64,000 bases of DNA from Kappaphycus alvarezii (GCA_002205965.3 NADL03000579.1:682001-746000), one strand, 5' to 3'. Shown: positions 45,581 through 59,174, counted from the first letter of the stretch. Numbers and translations are program-made. The notes: generated from the sequence alone by a model not told the origin.

Positions 45581-46396
45581 TTACTCATACTTCTTCCCAC
45601 CAGCTTTTGACCCCTCCATATCGGCAGCGACATCACCGAAGTCGTTGACATCCGAAGAGTTGAGATCAGACCAGTCCATCCAGCGAGCAGGCACCCATAA
45701 ATGCTTAGTACCGTAGAGTCCCATCATATGCAGGTTAGTGTCCTTCTCCGTGGCCATAATAATCCCACTCTTGCGCCATGATGTCTACCCGTAGGCGCAT
45801 TTGGGTGTTATTTGGTAATCAGCGACTTCCACCAAGATGGAGGAGTAGAGCTTCCTACCATTAGGTAGCGGGCGCGGAGTGTTCGGTACCACAAGGTAGT
45901 TCACTATGGGCCTGTTTCTTTGGGGAACAGACAGAGCTGAGTGAGAAACCGACCTTAAGCCGTCAAATATTCCGAACAAAAGGTCCCTCATGGAGCGGTT
46001 CAAAATACGCTTTGCTATCTTAGACGCTTGCACACGAGGTAGCAGATCACATATGATTGCCTCCACCACGTGACTGATCCTGTTGTCCCGCCACACAGTT
46101 ACACTGTGGCGGCGGTTGAATCGTTGGAGTTCAGACACGAGTTGCTTGACCTGTGCATGTAGCCCGTTGAGGTCTTGTTTCGGTTCACGGAGCAAGGAAC
46201 GGGCGTCAATTTCTAGAGCGAATTAGACCAGTCGCAAATAGAGAAAAGATTCTCCGGGAGGCTTAAGCTTCCACAGGACCTCCGACCAAGCGGTCTCCGT
46301 CCTCGCAGAAGGTGCTGCGGGATCCTCCGGGGTGTCCAAATACCAGTCGTTTTCCTCTTCGCCTTCCTCTCCGCAATCATCTGACAAGTTGATCAT
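45581..46396 (-). pseudogene. Acidic SDDCGEEGE protein, near-complete, two internal stops
   Basis: One unbroken reading register of 271 codons plus stop from ATG 46,396 to TAA 45,581, with only two nonsense codons: TAA at 46,223-46,225 and TAG at 45,785-45,787. No frameshift. Start MINLSDDCGEEGEEENDW (acidic, one Cys), then KLKPPGESFLYLRLV. After the first stop comes a helical basic middle (LHAQVKQLVSELQRFNRRHS, ISHVVEAIICDLLPRVQASK, RILNRSMRDLLFGIFDGLRS), then IVNYLVVPNTPRPLPNGRKL. The C-terminus is acidic and Trp-rich (LWVPARWMDWSDLNSSDVND) and ends AGGKKYE. At the first stop the 5.7 kb copy has Tyr. No catalytic motif or known family. It may be a nucleic-acid-binding or structural protein of a retroelement; that is a guess. 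Confidence 0.6.
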
Positions 46397-46479
46397 CGGG
46401 ATGATCGAAAGGCTGAGAAAGGTGTAAGGGTAGTGGGAGATGTACTGTACTGCACATGCAGCGTGTAGGGTCGTCACGA

Positions 46480-47179
46480 CACCACTTGGTGGTTATTATC
46501 ATGTGTGAATGAGAGATTTTGGTGACTTGAAAATGTATGGAAAATAAATAAGGCAATTACTACTCCTAGTTGTTGTGACTTCGTAGCTTTTTCAGAGATA
46601 AAACCAATGAAACATTTTTTGTCAATCTTTACGCTCAGAGGCCAAAGCAATCGCTTAGATGACAAGTGTGGCACTAAAGTAGGGATAATTGATATTTTAT
46701 TTCATTTTATTGTCATATGTAGTTGCTTGAAACAATAAAATAGCCTATTTATACAACTAGAACTGTGAATACTGAGTTAAGAAATCTAACATTTCATATA
46801 ATAGGTTTCACAATACAAGTTTTCCTTGAATTCATATATAGTGTAGATAAATTTCACTCTTACTAGTACCACAGCATTGAAACAAAGACATGCACAACTT
46901 ATATAAATAATCTCTTAGACAGTGCCAAGCTTTTCGTGTCTGGAAATCGTCGCACATCACAGAACTACATTCTGCATAGAAACTTGGATGTCTTTACTTT
47001 TTGGAAGCCGTAAATTGAACATTTAACTGCTTCTATCAAAGTAATAGTACATGAAAATCTCAATTCATATATATTTTTATACCATAGTATATGGTGTACG
47101 CATTCAGACATTATTCGCAATATTTATTGACTGTAGCACTGCAACTAAACTACCATTGGAAAGTATTTTGTAAGTCTAA
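46480..47179. other. AT-rich, no recognisable gene
   Basis: Upstream flank of the acidic-protein gene. No promoter motif that I would defend. Confidence 0.4.
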
Positions 47180-47324
47180 GATACAAAAATTGACCGCAGT
47201 TCTCTCAAAAAAAAGTAGATTGACATCTAAAACGTGTTCAAAGGAAGCCAAACATTTATTGGAGAAGGATTGGGTATTAGAAGAACATAACTATACAGGT
47301 TGCTTTCCAATAGCGATAGATTGA
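47180..47324 (+). pseudogene. Possible Ty3/gypsy RT N-terminal fragment
   Basis: SKEAKHLLEKDWVLEEHNYT + GCFPIAI resembles the segment before RT motif 1 in Ty3-type RTs (EVxxLLEKGWIxxSxSxxxFPIVI), as in ISENVTSMLKNDIIRPVSSP of G1a. Only about 45 residues, with no following motif found. Confidence 0.3.
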
Positions 47325-50300
47325 CAATTTTTTAAGTAGGAGCTATATAGAATAGTACTACCAAATGTAAAGCGTAAAATAGGGACTGGGTAAAAACTGA
47401 AGAGGTAGATTTCTTTTGCAAAGAAAAATGCATCCTTAGTTAGTTAGCACCATTTATTTTTATTGTATTAATATCCATTTAGGATTCCTAGTCGGCTCTA
47501 ATTTTTTAAATAAATACTTCCCCTTTTTGCGCATCTTATAAGGTGGTTGAGGCTTCACAATGTATAAGAATGTTTTGGGCATTGAAACCCATTCAATAAC
47601 CTAGAACATTACCTCTCTTATAGTGAATTTTAAAAAATACTTCGATAAAGTGAGTGAGAGGCAATTAATATTTCCACACACAACATAAACTTGATGTTTA
47701 AAGTACTTTTTTTTGAAAATGGAAACCTAAATTATTTGAAAGATTTTTTCTACTGGAACTCGAGTTTTAGGTTTAAATATGATGTTTAGGGGTTATTTGT
47801 CCATTTTTGTGGAATTAGAAGATTTACAATGTACCGATTTGCTGTTCCGAGCTCTCCCCTTCCCAACCAGTATATTCACTAATGTCACTGGACATATCGA
47901 AGAAACTGAAGCAAGCTTTGAATTCAAAATTCGGTACCCACGAAAGAATTTCCAACTTCAAACCTAAATTGATTTCATAATGCAATATTCTAATATAGAA
48001 AAGTTTTACATCACTTAAACAAGGTTAATAAACTATTAATATCAAACGTTCAATTCGTAGGGAAAGTTCAGTTAGACTGGAAATTTGAAGTTCATCGTAT
48101 TAATATATCCCAACTTTATACATTTTGGAAGTTACTTTATTCTCGAATCTCAAAAAATCGAATGTTTTAATTCAAATATCAGTAAATATTGTGTATAAGA
48201 ACTCATTAATGATGGGTTTATTTTTCAAAATCATGAGTTTTATCATATTTTTCAGTACCTACTACCTCCGAGACACCCAAAATAGTAATACCATGATATT
48301 TTTTGTAATACTCTCAAACACTATTTCTAATCTGATTGTATTTACTTAATTTTACTCGAAGTTGGTTGGGACTACGCAATGATTCAAAAATTTCTATAGC
48401 TACTTTGATAGCTTTTTTAAGTCATAAATCGTTCAATTCATTGTTTTCTCTTGTGCTGACGTTTTTTCAATGCCAATAAAAGTTCAGACAAAATATGTGA
48501 TAGAAATTATAGCAGGAAACGGAAGTTTTAAGTGAAAGGGCGGTTTTTTGCAAAGAAAGATGGCTATCTCTAGGTTGAAATTTGCTTGGAGGTTCATTAA
48601 ATTAAGGCCATCTGCTCCCTCAAGCTCGCACACGAATTCAATACTAATTTAAAGAATAAACTGATCGAATACGTACAAAAAGTCACTACACAATCTCAAC
48701 ACATAAAATCATCACGCTAGTATATTGTAATTCTACACATACAAATACTTCTTCATATCACCGTGATGTAAGTGCGCCATCTCGTGGGAACTAATAATTG
48801 AACAAAATATACCTGTAAACCCCATGACAGCTCATGTACTTTTTACCAGAGTGCGTATGATGCACTACCTGCACTACCTGCACCACTTGTACTATATTTC
48901 AATACGGTATGCCTTTAATCAGTAAAAATTTGGACACATTCTTAGGTGGACATATATTTTATGACTGCTTCATCCATACGGGCTGAAACACCTGTGAGCA
49001 CTACATTACATAAGATAAATTGCAGTATCCAGCCAGAAGCTTGTCCCACGCCGAGTCAACAAAGGCAGACATATGCGCTTCTCCCGCGCCATCCTCCAAA
49101 ATAACCCATCGTTCCCGGAAATTTTGATTTTCAATGATAGTACCATGTCACCAACCCATAGGTAAGGAAACCGCTCACTACCTCAATAGATTTAGCGAAG
49201 TCGAAGCTAGAAAGTTGGTATAGAGTCGACCTTTGTGGAAGATTATTCAACATTTCTCAGAGACTACTTTCACGCGTTAAGCAATTCCATCGGAGTGAAT
49301 TCAGCCGACTACATCTTTTACAAAATAAGATAACCCAAAACTCTCCCTGTAAATTTTCAACTACAATACCTTCAATGTATAATCTGAAGGTATTCTCTGT
49401 ACGCGCAGAAATTCTTCTCCTAATGTTTCTCGCAACAATTTGTTGTTTCTTTTACTCGATTAGGCTCCCACTTTTTATACTCTTTTATTTCCTCTTTTGT
49501 CCTTTTATATATTACAATATTTCCGTCTTTGACAGAGATTCTTTTATTTTTCTAGCGAAATTTGATTTCCATCCACCCTGGACATACATTTCTATAATCA
49601 AGATTTCGACATGTAATGTTCGCTATGAACTATCCTTTTGATTTTTTTTCAGTGAATTTCACTGGAGGACCAAAATTTCTCCTATTTTATTTTCAATAGG
49701 CATGCAACTTTCAGCTTGCTTACGCTATTTATACCCGTCGAGTTCTGGCTAAAGCTTATCTACGACCCACTAATGACAAAATAATTCATAACTTTAGCCC
49801 GTTTGGCATCCAAAATACATGTAATCTACAGTTCTTGCCTAGTTATCAAATCTAGAAATCCTCTCATCATTATCTTCTTTCTTTTCTTCCATTCCGGCCC
49901 AACCGAAGTTGAAAAATAACTCCGGCGCCAAACAATATAGCACCAAAGGGAACTTGTAGATAGTCAAATAGTAAAGATGGAAGCACAGCACGCTACAAGA
50001 GGGGAATCTGGAAGATGAATAAGGTAAATTTGAGGGGTTGTTCGAGAATTGGATGCCATCAGAGCTGTGGTTCTAGATTGAATAGTAAGAGAGCGAGGAA
50101 AAATCCGAGGGTAAATAGGCGTAGATAAAAACTGCGAGGATTGTGGAGGGGGGAAAGAACGTATAATTAGAGAGGGGAAGGAACAAATTGCATTGATTGA
50201 GTTGCCCCAATCATGGGTCCAGTGGGAGCGACACAAGATGAGCTATATTTCATCCAAGGAGGAGTGGTCAATCATTAACCTTTCACAAATATCTGTGAGT

Positions 50301-53300
50301 ACTACATAAATAATATGATGATTTGATCTCCTGAGATATTTGCTAGCTTCAGATTCAGAGAAAGAAGATTGTGAAAACAATTGTTTAGTTTCTTTCAAGT
50401 ATCATACGTCAAATCAGCTACGCCCATATGAAGTCTTTCATGTTTTATGGAGCTTATAGGACAAAAAACTTTCTAGCCTATACACGAGAAGACATAGGCT
50501 ACCCTTCTAGAAATAATTCTTATTGAAAATATTCCTCTTTCATTACGGACATAAACTAGGTTACTAGATAGGAGTTTCATTGCCGAGCTATCGATCTTCA
50601 CGGACCAAGGGTGGTCACTTGATTCATTTGCGAGTGTCAAGAAGATGATAACATGGTTAGACAGTCTTTATTAGTCCAAACAACTTATTTGAGGGCATCA
50701 TTTCGTAAATGCTGCTTTGATAGTCACTCTAAATGTCGCTTTATTTTTGACTGTGCGAGAATGTTCTTAATATTGGTTACGTTTTTTACAATATTTGCAC
50801 TGATGATCATGGAACTCTGGTTGAATCGCAATTTCATAACCATCTCCTCATTTGTACTAGTTGCAGTGAAAAACCTCTCTTACTGTGCTAGGAATTGGAT
50901 TTTTAGAACAATATATTCAAACTCCGAGGAATCCTGGCCTGCAAATATGCCCTCAACTAATAACTTTATTTCTGTAAAACCCTAAGCTCTAAGCTTCGGG
51001 CAGCGAGGCGGGGTCGTTCAGAAAAAAATCAAAAAGACTGAAATGCCTGATTCTAGACCGGTGGGTGGAAAAACCATCCCACTTCATGTAGAAAAAGGAA
51101 GCACGAACTTTGCGGGAGGCTAATTGATTAACATGAGTAAATTTATAAGAGCATTGGCCTTTATATAGATCAGGAAAGATAGAATAAGGTTGATAAATGG
51201 AACATAAATTGATGTCATTTTGGTGTAGATGTGCTTATACAAATGGTATTTCTAAGCAGCAGGTGCTATGCAATGTTTCATAAAATTTTCAAATGAGTTT
51301 TCATTACGAATTCGAAGTATCTAGGCACCACTCTTCTAGCGTCTATTTAAATATTTCGGCCTTTACGTTTTAGAAGAAACCCATAACTAACGATTAACGT
51401 TACTTTCCGAAATGCTTTCAATTATTTGTAGGAAAAAGCTTTGTTCTGCAAAAGAAACTTTGAAGCAGATTAAAAAGAATCATAGGACCCCAAATCGGGA
51501 TCTTGAAAATATCGCAGATATATCAGTTACTACAACGCAGCCAAATAGTTGTTAAAAACGCAATTCAAGTACCAAAATCCATATGAATCTAACCTTTCGG
51601 CCCGTCTTATCACGAAAAGAATGTTCAATTTCACATGATAAAACTGAACCTGAACAACTTGATGCCAAATGACCTGGCGCTGCCGTAATATGGGCCGTTG
51701 AAATACGAAGACTGAATATAAAAGATGGAACAAGAACGCTTTAAGGAGTGAGCTGGGCTAAGTAAAAGATAGCTTAATATAACCGGAAGGAACCGGTTAA
51801 GAAGAAGATGAGTTTCTGAAGTAGTTCTTTCGAGAAGTAAGGCAGCGAGAAGATATCTCTGTACGCTCAAATTTTTTTACTGGGAATAAATTTTATACAA
51901 GGCCGGTAAATGTTACTTCAGTCTTCACATTTTCATATATTTCAGGTTTTTGGAAGTATAAAAATTTATTTGAATTTCCAAATAACTCTGATAATTATAT
52001 GAAGATATCTAAATTTCTAGCTGGAATTCTTATCAGTTGCTTTTCCATTGCGGCCTTTTCACTTAAAATGTGGTTTCAAATCTAAGAGTTTTTCCAAAAT
52101 TTGGTTTTTATATTTCATTTGATTAGCTTGAGACTCTATGGTGTTTCTTGTGTGTTTCATCGACAGTTCAGGACTAGCTAGAAATTATATATCATCTCAG
52201 TCCATTTTCTCATCAAGTACATATCACACAAAATCACGGCAAACTGCTAGTGTACTATAAAGACATAAGTAATTACTTGTTACATGACTAAATTGTACTT
52301 ATGAATTGTTTTTATGTGAAGAAGTGAAATAAATATCCTTTTTATAAAATTTATATGATCTCAAACCCACTATTTTTACCACCGAAGAACTTATTACGCA
52401 TTTATGTCGATTGCAACTAATAACTGATGAGGTACGTGACTCCATTAATCTCACAAGGGAAGATTTATATCTACAATCTTGGAAAATTAAGAATGACACT
52501 GGGTTTAATCTGCATGTCTCTGCAAGTATTGAAGGCGAATAGTAGTGGTACCATTTAAAACAATACTACTTTAAATTTTAATAGGAAAATCTAGCTATTC
52601 TGGGTATAATAAGTGAAATGTAAACATATATCTTAAAGATGAGGCACTGACAGCTATAAGAGGTAAATTTGATTTACACCTTTAGATAATTTGCTGTAAA
52701 CCTGTCAAATTAGTCCTTATATTTTAAAACTTAACATGTATGTCTTATGCCTCGGTCACGCATCAAATACCTATCCCAAGAAAATTCTATAGGAGGGCAT
52801 ACCATTACAACTCTTTTCATTATAATTGAATTCGATAATATACAGTTGAAATGTAGATTCTTGGAGGAGAGTTGGTTTTTTTTTCACAATATCAGAATGA
52901 GAATATGCTTAGACTTTGTAATCGTTTTGATCAGTGGGAATTGACTTCAGAGATTCAATAACAAAATGGACTGATTTTCATTCCCTAGTGGGATCTCGTA
53001 CATTTTTGAAATGTTTTTTCTCGTAGCAAAAAAATTCATTCAGAATGTAACCCTCTTCGGAATGAGGAATAATATGCAAACTAGGACTCTTATATCTAAG
53101 GAGAATTTTCTTCGTCTTCTCCTTTGTAGAATAAGAAAAAAACTCGAATTAATTTGGAATTGAACTTTATCTATCAAATTTATCACCTGAGCTCTTGTAA
53201 ATAGAGTATGATTGGTACCACAAATACTATAAGCTATAATTATTCAAATCTTGAGGAAGTATGTTGACTAAAAATGTCTCTTCGCGGGGCCCAGACCTTT

Positions 53301-53585
53301 TCCTGGAGACCTTAATCCTATTTGAAGTACGGTTTTTTACTCGGAATACCTATCAGTAGAGTTCTGAGGTTTCATAATGAACCATTGATCCGGATTGCAT
53401 TCCGTTTTGACATTTCATGCACAAGTAGTCAAAAAAGGAACGAAACCCCATATAAACCTTATTGGGATATAGAAAGTGGTTAGAATAGTCATAGTAGCGA
53501 ATTCAATTTTAGTTATTTCACACCTTCCATTGTTTTCCTCTGTGTAATTGAAATGATACTATCTCCAAAATTTTCTATAGAACCT
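47325..53585. other. AT-rich region, no recognisable gene
   Basis: Long AT-rich stretch with only short frames. A plus-strand T1-type tail is visible at about 49,322-49,365 (CAGCCGACTACATCTTTTAC, GATAACCCAAAACTCTCCC). A 110-codon frame at 50,653-50,985 is rich in Phe and Cys without motif. Purine-rich 50,000-50,200 gives an antisense Pro/Ser frame that I take as compositional. Confidence 0.4.
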
Positions 53586-53589
53586 TCTT

Positions 53590-53770
53590 GATTCATGCCT
53601 GGCACATAATCTTGGTTTGAATTTCGTATATTTGAGGCTTATATAACTGGTAAATGACCTTTTGATGCTGTCGAGACTGAACGACGAAAAGTTTTTCGTC
53701 GGAAGTCGGCTAACTTGATTTTACATATTTCGGGGCCACTTTTTTAGCTAATCCATAATCTGCTCTTTGT
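53590..53770 (-). repeat. Weak similarity to G1 protease region
   Basis: GACCTTTTGATGCTGTCGAG and the following ATTTCGGGGCCACTTTTTTAG parallel 34,930-35,040 (GACTTTTTGGTGCTGTCAAG, TTTGGGCCTTTTTCTC), which is the G1b gag-protease boundary. On the minus strand this reads VSTASKGHLPVI, like STAPRRLKLVPV of G1a. Possibly a third G1 copy (G1c) almost erased. Confidence 0.3.
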
Positions 53771-56700
53771 AATGAAATAAAATTCATATATAACTGATTT
53801 CTCTTCTCTGGCGTACTTATATCAAATAGGTCTTTACGCGCTGTGTTTTAATGTACAATACTGACCAAAACATATTTCAGATTTTAATGGGTGATTCATG
53901 TCGATCGCGTGCTTTGAAGATCGAGATATGATCGCGGAAGCCAATGATGAACACAGAGCACAACTTTAGCGCTTACACGTGCATGTTGAAATTGTTGCAG
54001 CGTTGGTGCGTTAGTGACCTGCATTGCACTTGAACTGTCTGCAACAGTTAATTAACGACATCTACATAAGGATTCGGCTAAGAAAATAGGAATCAGTCGG
54101 ATATAACATCTGGTAATATGCAACAGCGTGCGTGGGTAGATATCCATAACCATAGATGACCACATGATAGAGCATAGGCGAGATATACTCGCTGGTATGT
54201 CAAACTACTGGTCATATAACATGGATAGTAACTTTACGGCGTTCATATAAAGCTTATAGCGAAAAATGTAAGATGAATAACCTTAGAACATTGTTACGGA
54301 AGGTTTGGTACAGGATTTACTGTTCATATTTGTCTTTTAGTCCCCTGGGATACTTTTTCACGCGTATTGGTTTAATTAGAATGATCGGGATAGATACAGG
54401 CGACCATCTCTTGTAACTTATGCGACGGTGTACGTCTGTTCTACTAAGTGTGATCGACCTTTTCAAATACATGTCGATTTGCTGGATAAGACCTTCTAGA
54501 AATTGGAACGCTGATGCAGGTTGGGGGGGTCTTCAGTCAATCGAAGTGTAGCACTTGAAATTCTAGGCTGAGACCCTTCGCGAGCTTTTCAGAGAAAGAT
54601 TCAGCGTAAGTAGGGAAAATAAGATACAATTGCGTGTCAGCGAGTTCCTTTGGCTGCAAAAGAGTGGTTTGTGATATTATAATGATATAAAACCGCTGTA
54701 AGATACGCATTTTCTAATATCTAAGAGCCAATCAGTTCACGCACGTAAAGTAATGATATATCCGTACTAATATTTCACTAATTTGTCATTTCAAATGTAC
54801 ACTGACTGACTGACTGTTACACGTACGATCAAACTGGATTATTTATACCTATCGCGCACAAAAAAGTGCTGCTGACGACAGTATTATGCAACTAAGGTAC
54901 GGACATATACGTATACGAAAAATGGCGAGAGGTGAGTAACATTTATTTGCAGCACGGTCGATTCAAATTTAAAGAGACAGGACTGAATTGAAAAATACGA
55001 TCCTATATGTGGAAACGGACGAGAAAACTATTTTTAAAGCAAGTAATAGCTTTATATATTTTCAGAACGCAAAAGTGTCGCACATTTGAACAGCATATAA
55101 AGGCGTAGTACATCCGTTCAGAGAGGATATTCCGAAAGTTACTTGCTTATTGGCTCGTTCTTTTCCCCTATTATGAAGGTAAAAAGGTTTTGATGTTTAA
55201 TTTTAGCAACTTTTCTTTGATCTATCGCAAAAATGTCCAGAAAATTATAATGAACTCAAATAGTTGTGCTTTTAAATTGGTGAAGAGCAAAATAAGATTC
55301 CGAAAGACCACCTTAAGGCCAGCAATTCAGCAGGCTGCACTTAACCTGACGGCTCCTGCAGTTTTATTTTCCATCAAAACTCTCAGAATTGTTCATTATG
55401 TCTCTAATACCCTCGCGGCCACGTTTCCTGACATGTCACCATTTATTACGCAAAATTGCGGGTTCCAACCTCGCAAAGTGTAGATAGGCAAATGAAAGAT
55501 CTTATGTTCGGTAAAGACCGTTAAATCAGTTTTCCATCTTCTCTGGTTCCAACTTCGCGCCACATGTGAAAATGACATCGAATTGAGTGCTCTCACTCTC
55601 CTATTGGAGGAAGCAGGGTACTTCTAGAAGAAAATATCCAAAATTTATTTCTTAAATGCTTCAAATTGCATTGATTTCCTTTCTTTGCGATGAAGGAAAT
55701 AGTGTGGCCCTATGAAAGGAAGAAGAGCAGCTCTTGGAGGGTCTTTTGCGAAAGAGGTGACTTGTGAGGTCTTTTGCGTGAAGGGAGACTTGGGGACCAT
55801 GCTTGCTGCTCCTGAAGGCCCTGACAGGGTGGAATGGAGTCAACGTAAGAATTGAAATCTCAACTACCAGTAGTGGGAGTTTTTGCAGGCGAAAAAAGAA
55901 CTACAAGAGAATTTAGCTCCGAAACAGGAAGATTATAACTGAAAAAGAGTTGCTGCTTTAATACCTGATTTTCAAGGGGGAAGATCTGCATCCTTGCTTT
56001 CTCGCTGAATAGATGATTAATAGTCCCTGGTTCGAGTAAAAACCACAACTTGCCTTCCTGAAAATAACAGTTCATTCAGCTTACATGGAACCCTTTGCAA
56101 AAAACGTTCTCAAAAAAACTAGTAAAAGCTCAAGAAAGCGCTGAAAAGGACTTCACTTGGATGCAGTTAATTTGATCAAAAGATTTTAACAAGAAATGAA
56201 CAAATCTGCTCCTAGAAACGTTAGTTTGCTTGATCAAACCCTCCTATTTTCCGAAGAACATCGTAAGTACTCGTGAAAGGATCATTACCGCATTGAGTTT
56301 TCTGCGCGAAGTACTGGTCCTCTAATGTCACTCCCTTCGGACCCTTATTTGGTACCACCGGGTTCATACAGTTCGTTTATTTCCCTCCGATGTTATCCGT
56401 TACACCATTCCTCTTCTCCTCTGCTTTCCACTCGACATTCTCTTCGTTCATTCATTAGAGTTTTTCTGAAGCCACCACCTCTTCGAAGTATTCGCCTGAC
56501 TTATCTTCTTTTTTTGCCATATCCAGCCCGCTTCGTCCTATGCTTCGATTTCTACTAGAGAAAGATCTAAAAATCCGTTAGACGCTTCTTTATTTGGCAC
56601 CCCAGGTAATATTCTACTTCAATTGAAACTGAATGGAGTAGAGAAGAGAAAGTCATGGGGCGGGAATTGAAGGATTTGAAAGCTTGTGCGTTAAAGAAAA

Positions 56701-57714
56701 AAGAGGTACATGGTGGCTGTTAGAAGGGTTTTAATTGCCAAGTTATGTTTGTTAGAGAGCCGAACCTAAATTTAAGCGCACACCCAACTCATTCAAAAAT
56801 CTTCAGGAGACTCACATTGGCGGGTCCACGGAATCAAAAAAGGGGCGACAAAAGTCTTGCAGTGGTCGTCAGTGGTAATTGAATTTGAAACATTTATATA
56901 TTGCGACATTTACTGGTAAAAAAAGTGATAATGGAAAACTATGTTTAGGTCCAAGGACCACAGTAAATTAACCCCCCATTTACACTGTAGTGGGTTTCAC
57001 TGGACTAAAAAAAGGTTCAAGGAGGATTATGAAAAACCAAGAATACCAAAAAAACACGCATATATATAGATAGAGCTTTATATAGAATGTGAAAAGGATA
57101 AAATGAAAAGAGTATAAAGAAAAGAGAATTTATTCCTGTGAAAGAAGAATAATTGTAGGGGAGAAGATTGTGAGAAAGCTTTTTGCATGAAGAAAGGCTA
57201 ACTTCAATTTTTTTTGCCAAACTATACTTAATACTGAGGAAAGTGATTTCCAAGAAATAACTTGGCGCTGGCGATGTTGAAATTTATAGAAACTCCTATC
57301 CTTCGTCAATGCTTCCTGATGTTTCAACGTTGTTTTCCACGCGTCTAGCAGTATTTGTTCGTTCCTAGTTATATCACTAGATGTTTTCCTGTTGTTTTTG
57401 TTCGTGATATATTTCAATAGTTTTAATAGAATGTTTCCACTTATGTAATCAAGGACTTTTTTTTACCGTGTCCTACTTGAAACCCGCGGGCAATTCGCTC
57501 TCATTTTTTTTTGCAAAGCCAAGCAATTTGTCGATTATACCTTCCAAATTGTCTCCTTTTTCTATTGTATTGCTGTGTTGCTGACCAACGCTCAATTTAA
57601 GTATCTAATATTGGCCCCATTTTTGCATTGTAGTTCAATAAAAACCTAAATTTTGTTCGACTTTTAATTTCTCGAACAAGCTTGCTGTTCTCTCGCCATC
57701 TATTCCTTTTTTGT
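53771..57714. other. AT-rich region, no recognisable gene
   Basis: No supported gene. Contains 56,450-56,610, the partner of the 29.3 kb dispersed repeat, and a plus-strand T3 end at about 56,961-56,989 (CCACAGTAAATTAACCCCCC, ATTT). A 97-codon frame at 55,190-55,483 has no motif. Confidence 0.4.
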
Positions 57715-58560
57715 TCTAATTGATTTCGCTGTCGCTGCAGGCATTGCACAGGGAACTGCCCTGTACCTCTCTGCAACTAAATTTTCCACTACAGCTGCGA
57801 CGCCCATTCAGCGTATCCTCTTGCTTGAGCGCCAAGGCTTTCCCCAACATGCGGATATTTCCAAGGCAAACTCTCAAAAAACGTTCCAGGCTTGTGTGAC
57901 ATGCCACCAGAGGCCTTTTTGTTGCAACAGGGAAAACATTTATCGATTTGACAGTCCCAACCGATGTTCTCGTGAATAATGCATTTGTTTTCCCCTGAGT
58001 TATATCCAACGGCGGTTTCCACTCCTGCTCAATTAAAAGATGTTTCTCTTTTACCTAGCTCCTTGTCTGTGCTGCCGAACATGATCTAGTCTCCCCAGAG
58101 CCTTTCTATTCCGCATTCTGGGAGCTGACTAATATCTCCGATAATTGCACACTTCCCGTCCTAGAATTCTCTGCCATACTTGACCTCTTTACAGATCTTT
58201 CCCCTCTTCATCTTCATGAAGTTCTCCGAGGCCTTCCCTATGAAATCATTCAGCTCGAATCACTAGCCAGGGACTAGTACTCTGTCTTCTTCTTTCGCTC
58301 TTGCCATTCGTGAGCCCTGCGAATAGTAAGGACTGGACCTTCACCCCATGGCTGCTGATGTCTATGGTTGCATTGGACCCGGGTTTGATCAAGCTGTGCA
58401 ACAAGTCGCCTACTTTCTCGCCAGCAAGAGTGGTACCTCTGTTGGCGCCGAGAAACATTCGCTCCTCGTTACATTTTTATGCCTGATTGTCCAAAACGTT
58501 GCTACGTCAGTTAATCTGCGGCGTCTTCACAAGACCACTGATTTGGCCCCTGCTGTTTAA
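57715..58560 (+). pseudogene. RT-REL element, C-terminal fragment (copy g) with Cys-rich segment
   Basis: The plus strand reads TPIQRILLLERQGFPQHADI, then QACVTCHQRPFCCNRENIYR and FDSPNRCSRE (a CxxC...CC...C cluster). In other frames follow FSPELYPTAVSTPAQLKDVS and FYSAFWELTNISDNC...LHEVLRGLPYEIIQLESL. The last block, AADVYGCIGPGFDQAVQQVA + YFLASKSG...LIVQNVATSVNLRR, fits the C-terminal helix after the VxxxGGWGPxxDxA segment of the endonuclease domain. The first part may be a separate gene remnant. Three or more frame changes. Confidence 0.45.
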
Positions 58561-59082
58561 TCTCAGGCCCTGTGCTGTATGGGTCTAGCGGTCTGTTGAG
58601 TGTTGATCATTAAAGTTGATGCTTTCGTGAACCTGTGAAGATGGGACATTTGCTCTAAGCAAACTCCAGTTGCGCTCTCAAGGTCTAGCAAAGGGACCGG
58701 AACTGGCCGTCTGAAACACAAAGCCCAGGTAGATGAGGACTGTATTACTTTGTTGGCTTGACATAGGCCTTCTTCTAGAATAATGCCTGCTCCGCATCAT
58801 CCATGCACTGCATCAAATATAGTAAGCATTTGAAGCCTCAAACAGGTCCCGATCCCGTATCCTATGACCAATGATGGTGAGTAGTACTTTTCTGGACTAC
58901 TTAACTGCCATTCATTTTGCTGCTTTCCTCGCTGCTTCTAATTTTGTCCTTTCCTATATCCATCGCCCCTTTCAAAAAGTCGCGGTTGACCTTTATTTTG
59001 ACGCCTTTCGCCGAGCTTCCGCAGCCCAGTTCGATCCACAACGAGAAGGCACTTTCTTCGAAGTCATCAATTTTCTCAAACT

Positions 59083-59174
59083 CGGGGAAATGGGGGGTTA
59101 ATTTACTTTGGTAGATATGTAGGTTGGTACCCAGTAAATGTGTACCGGAGCGTAGATATCGTATCATAAGGCCC
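59083..59174 (-). mobile_element. T3 short element, 92 bp, with 12-bp target duplication
   Basis: CGGGGAAATGGGGGGTTAAT ... GGAGCGTAGATATCGTATC ... AAGGCCC, flanked by TTTTCTCAAACT at 59,071-59,082 and 59,175-59,186. It interrupts the copy e frame; excision restores it. Shares an 80-base core with 59,486 (three differences by eye). Confidence 0.75.

Noticed and set aside
50653..50985. 110-codon frame as a membrane protein gene
   Set aside because: Hydrophobicity comes from AT-rich codons; no promoter, motif or paralogue.
56020..56045. GGTTCGAGT as a tRNA B box
   Set aside because: No matching A box, no cloverleaf arms; no tRNA gene seen elsewhere either.
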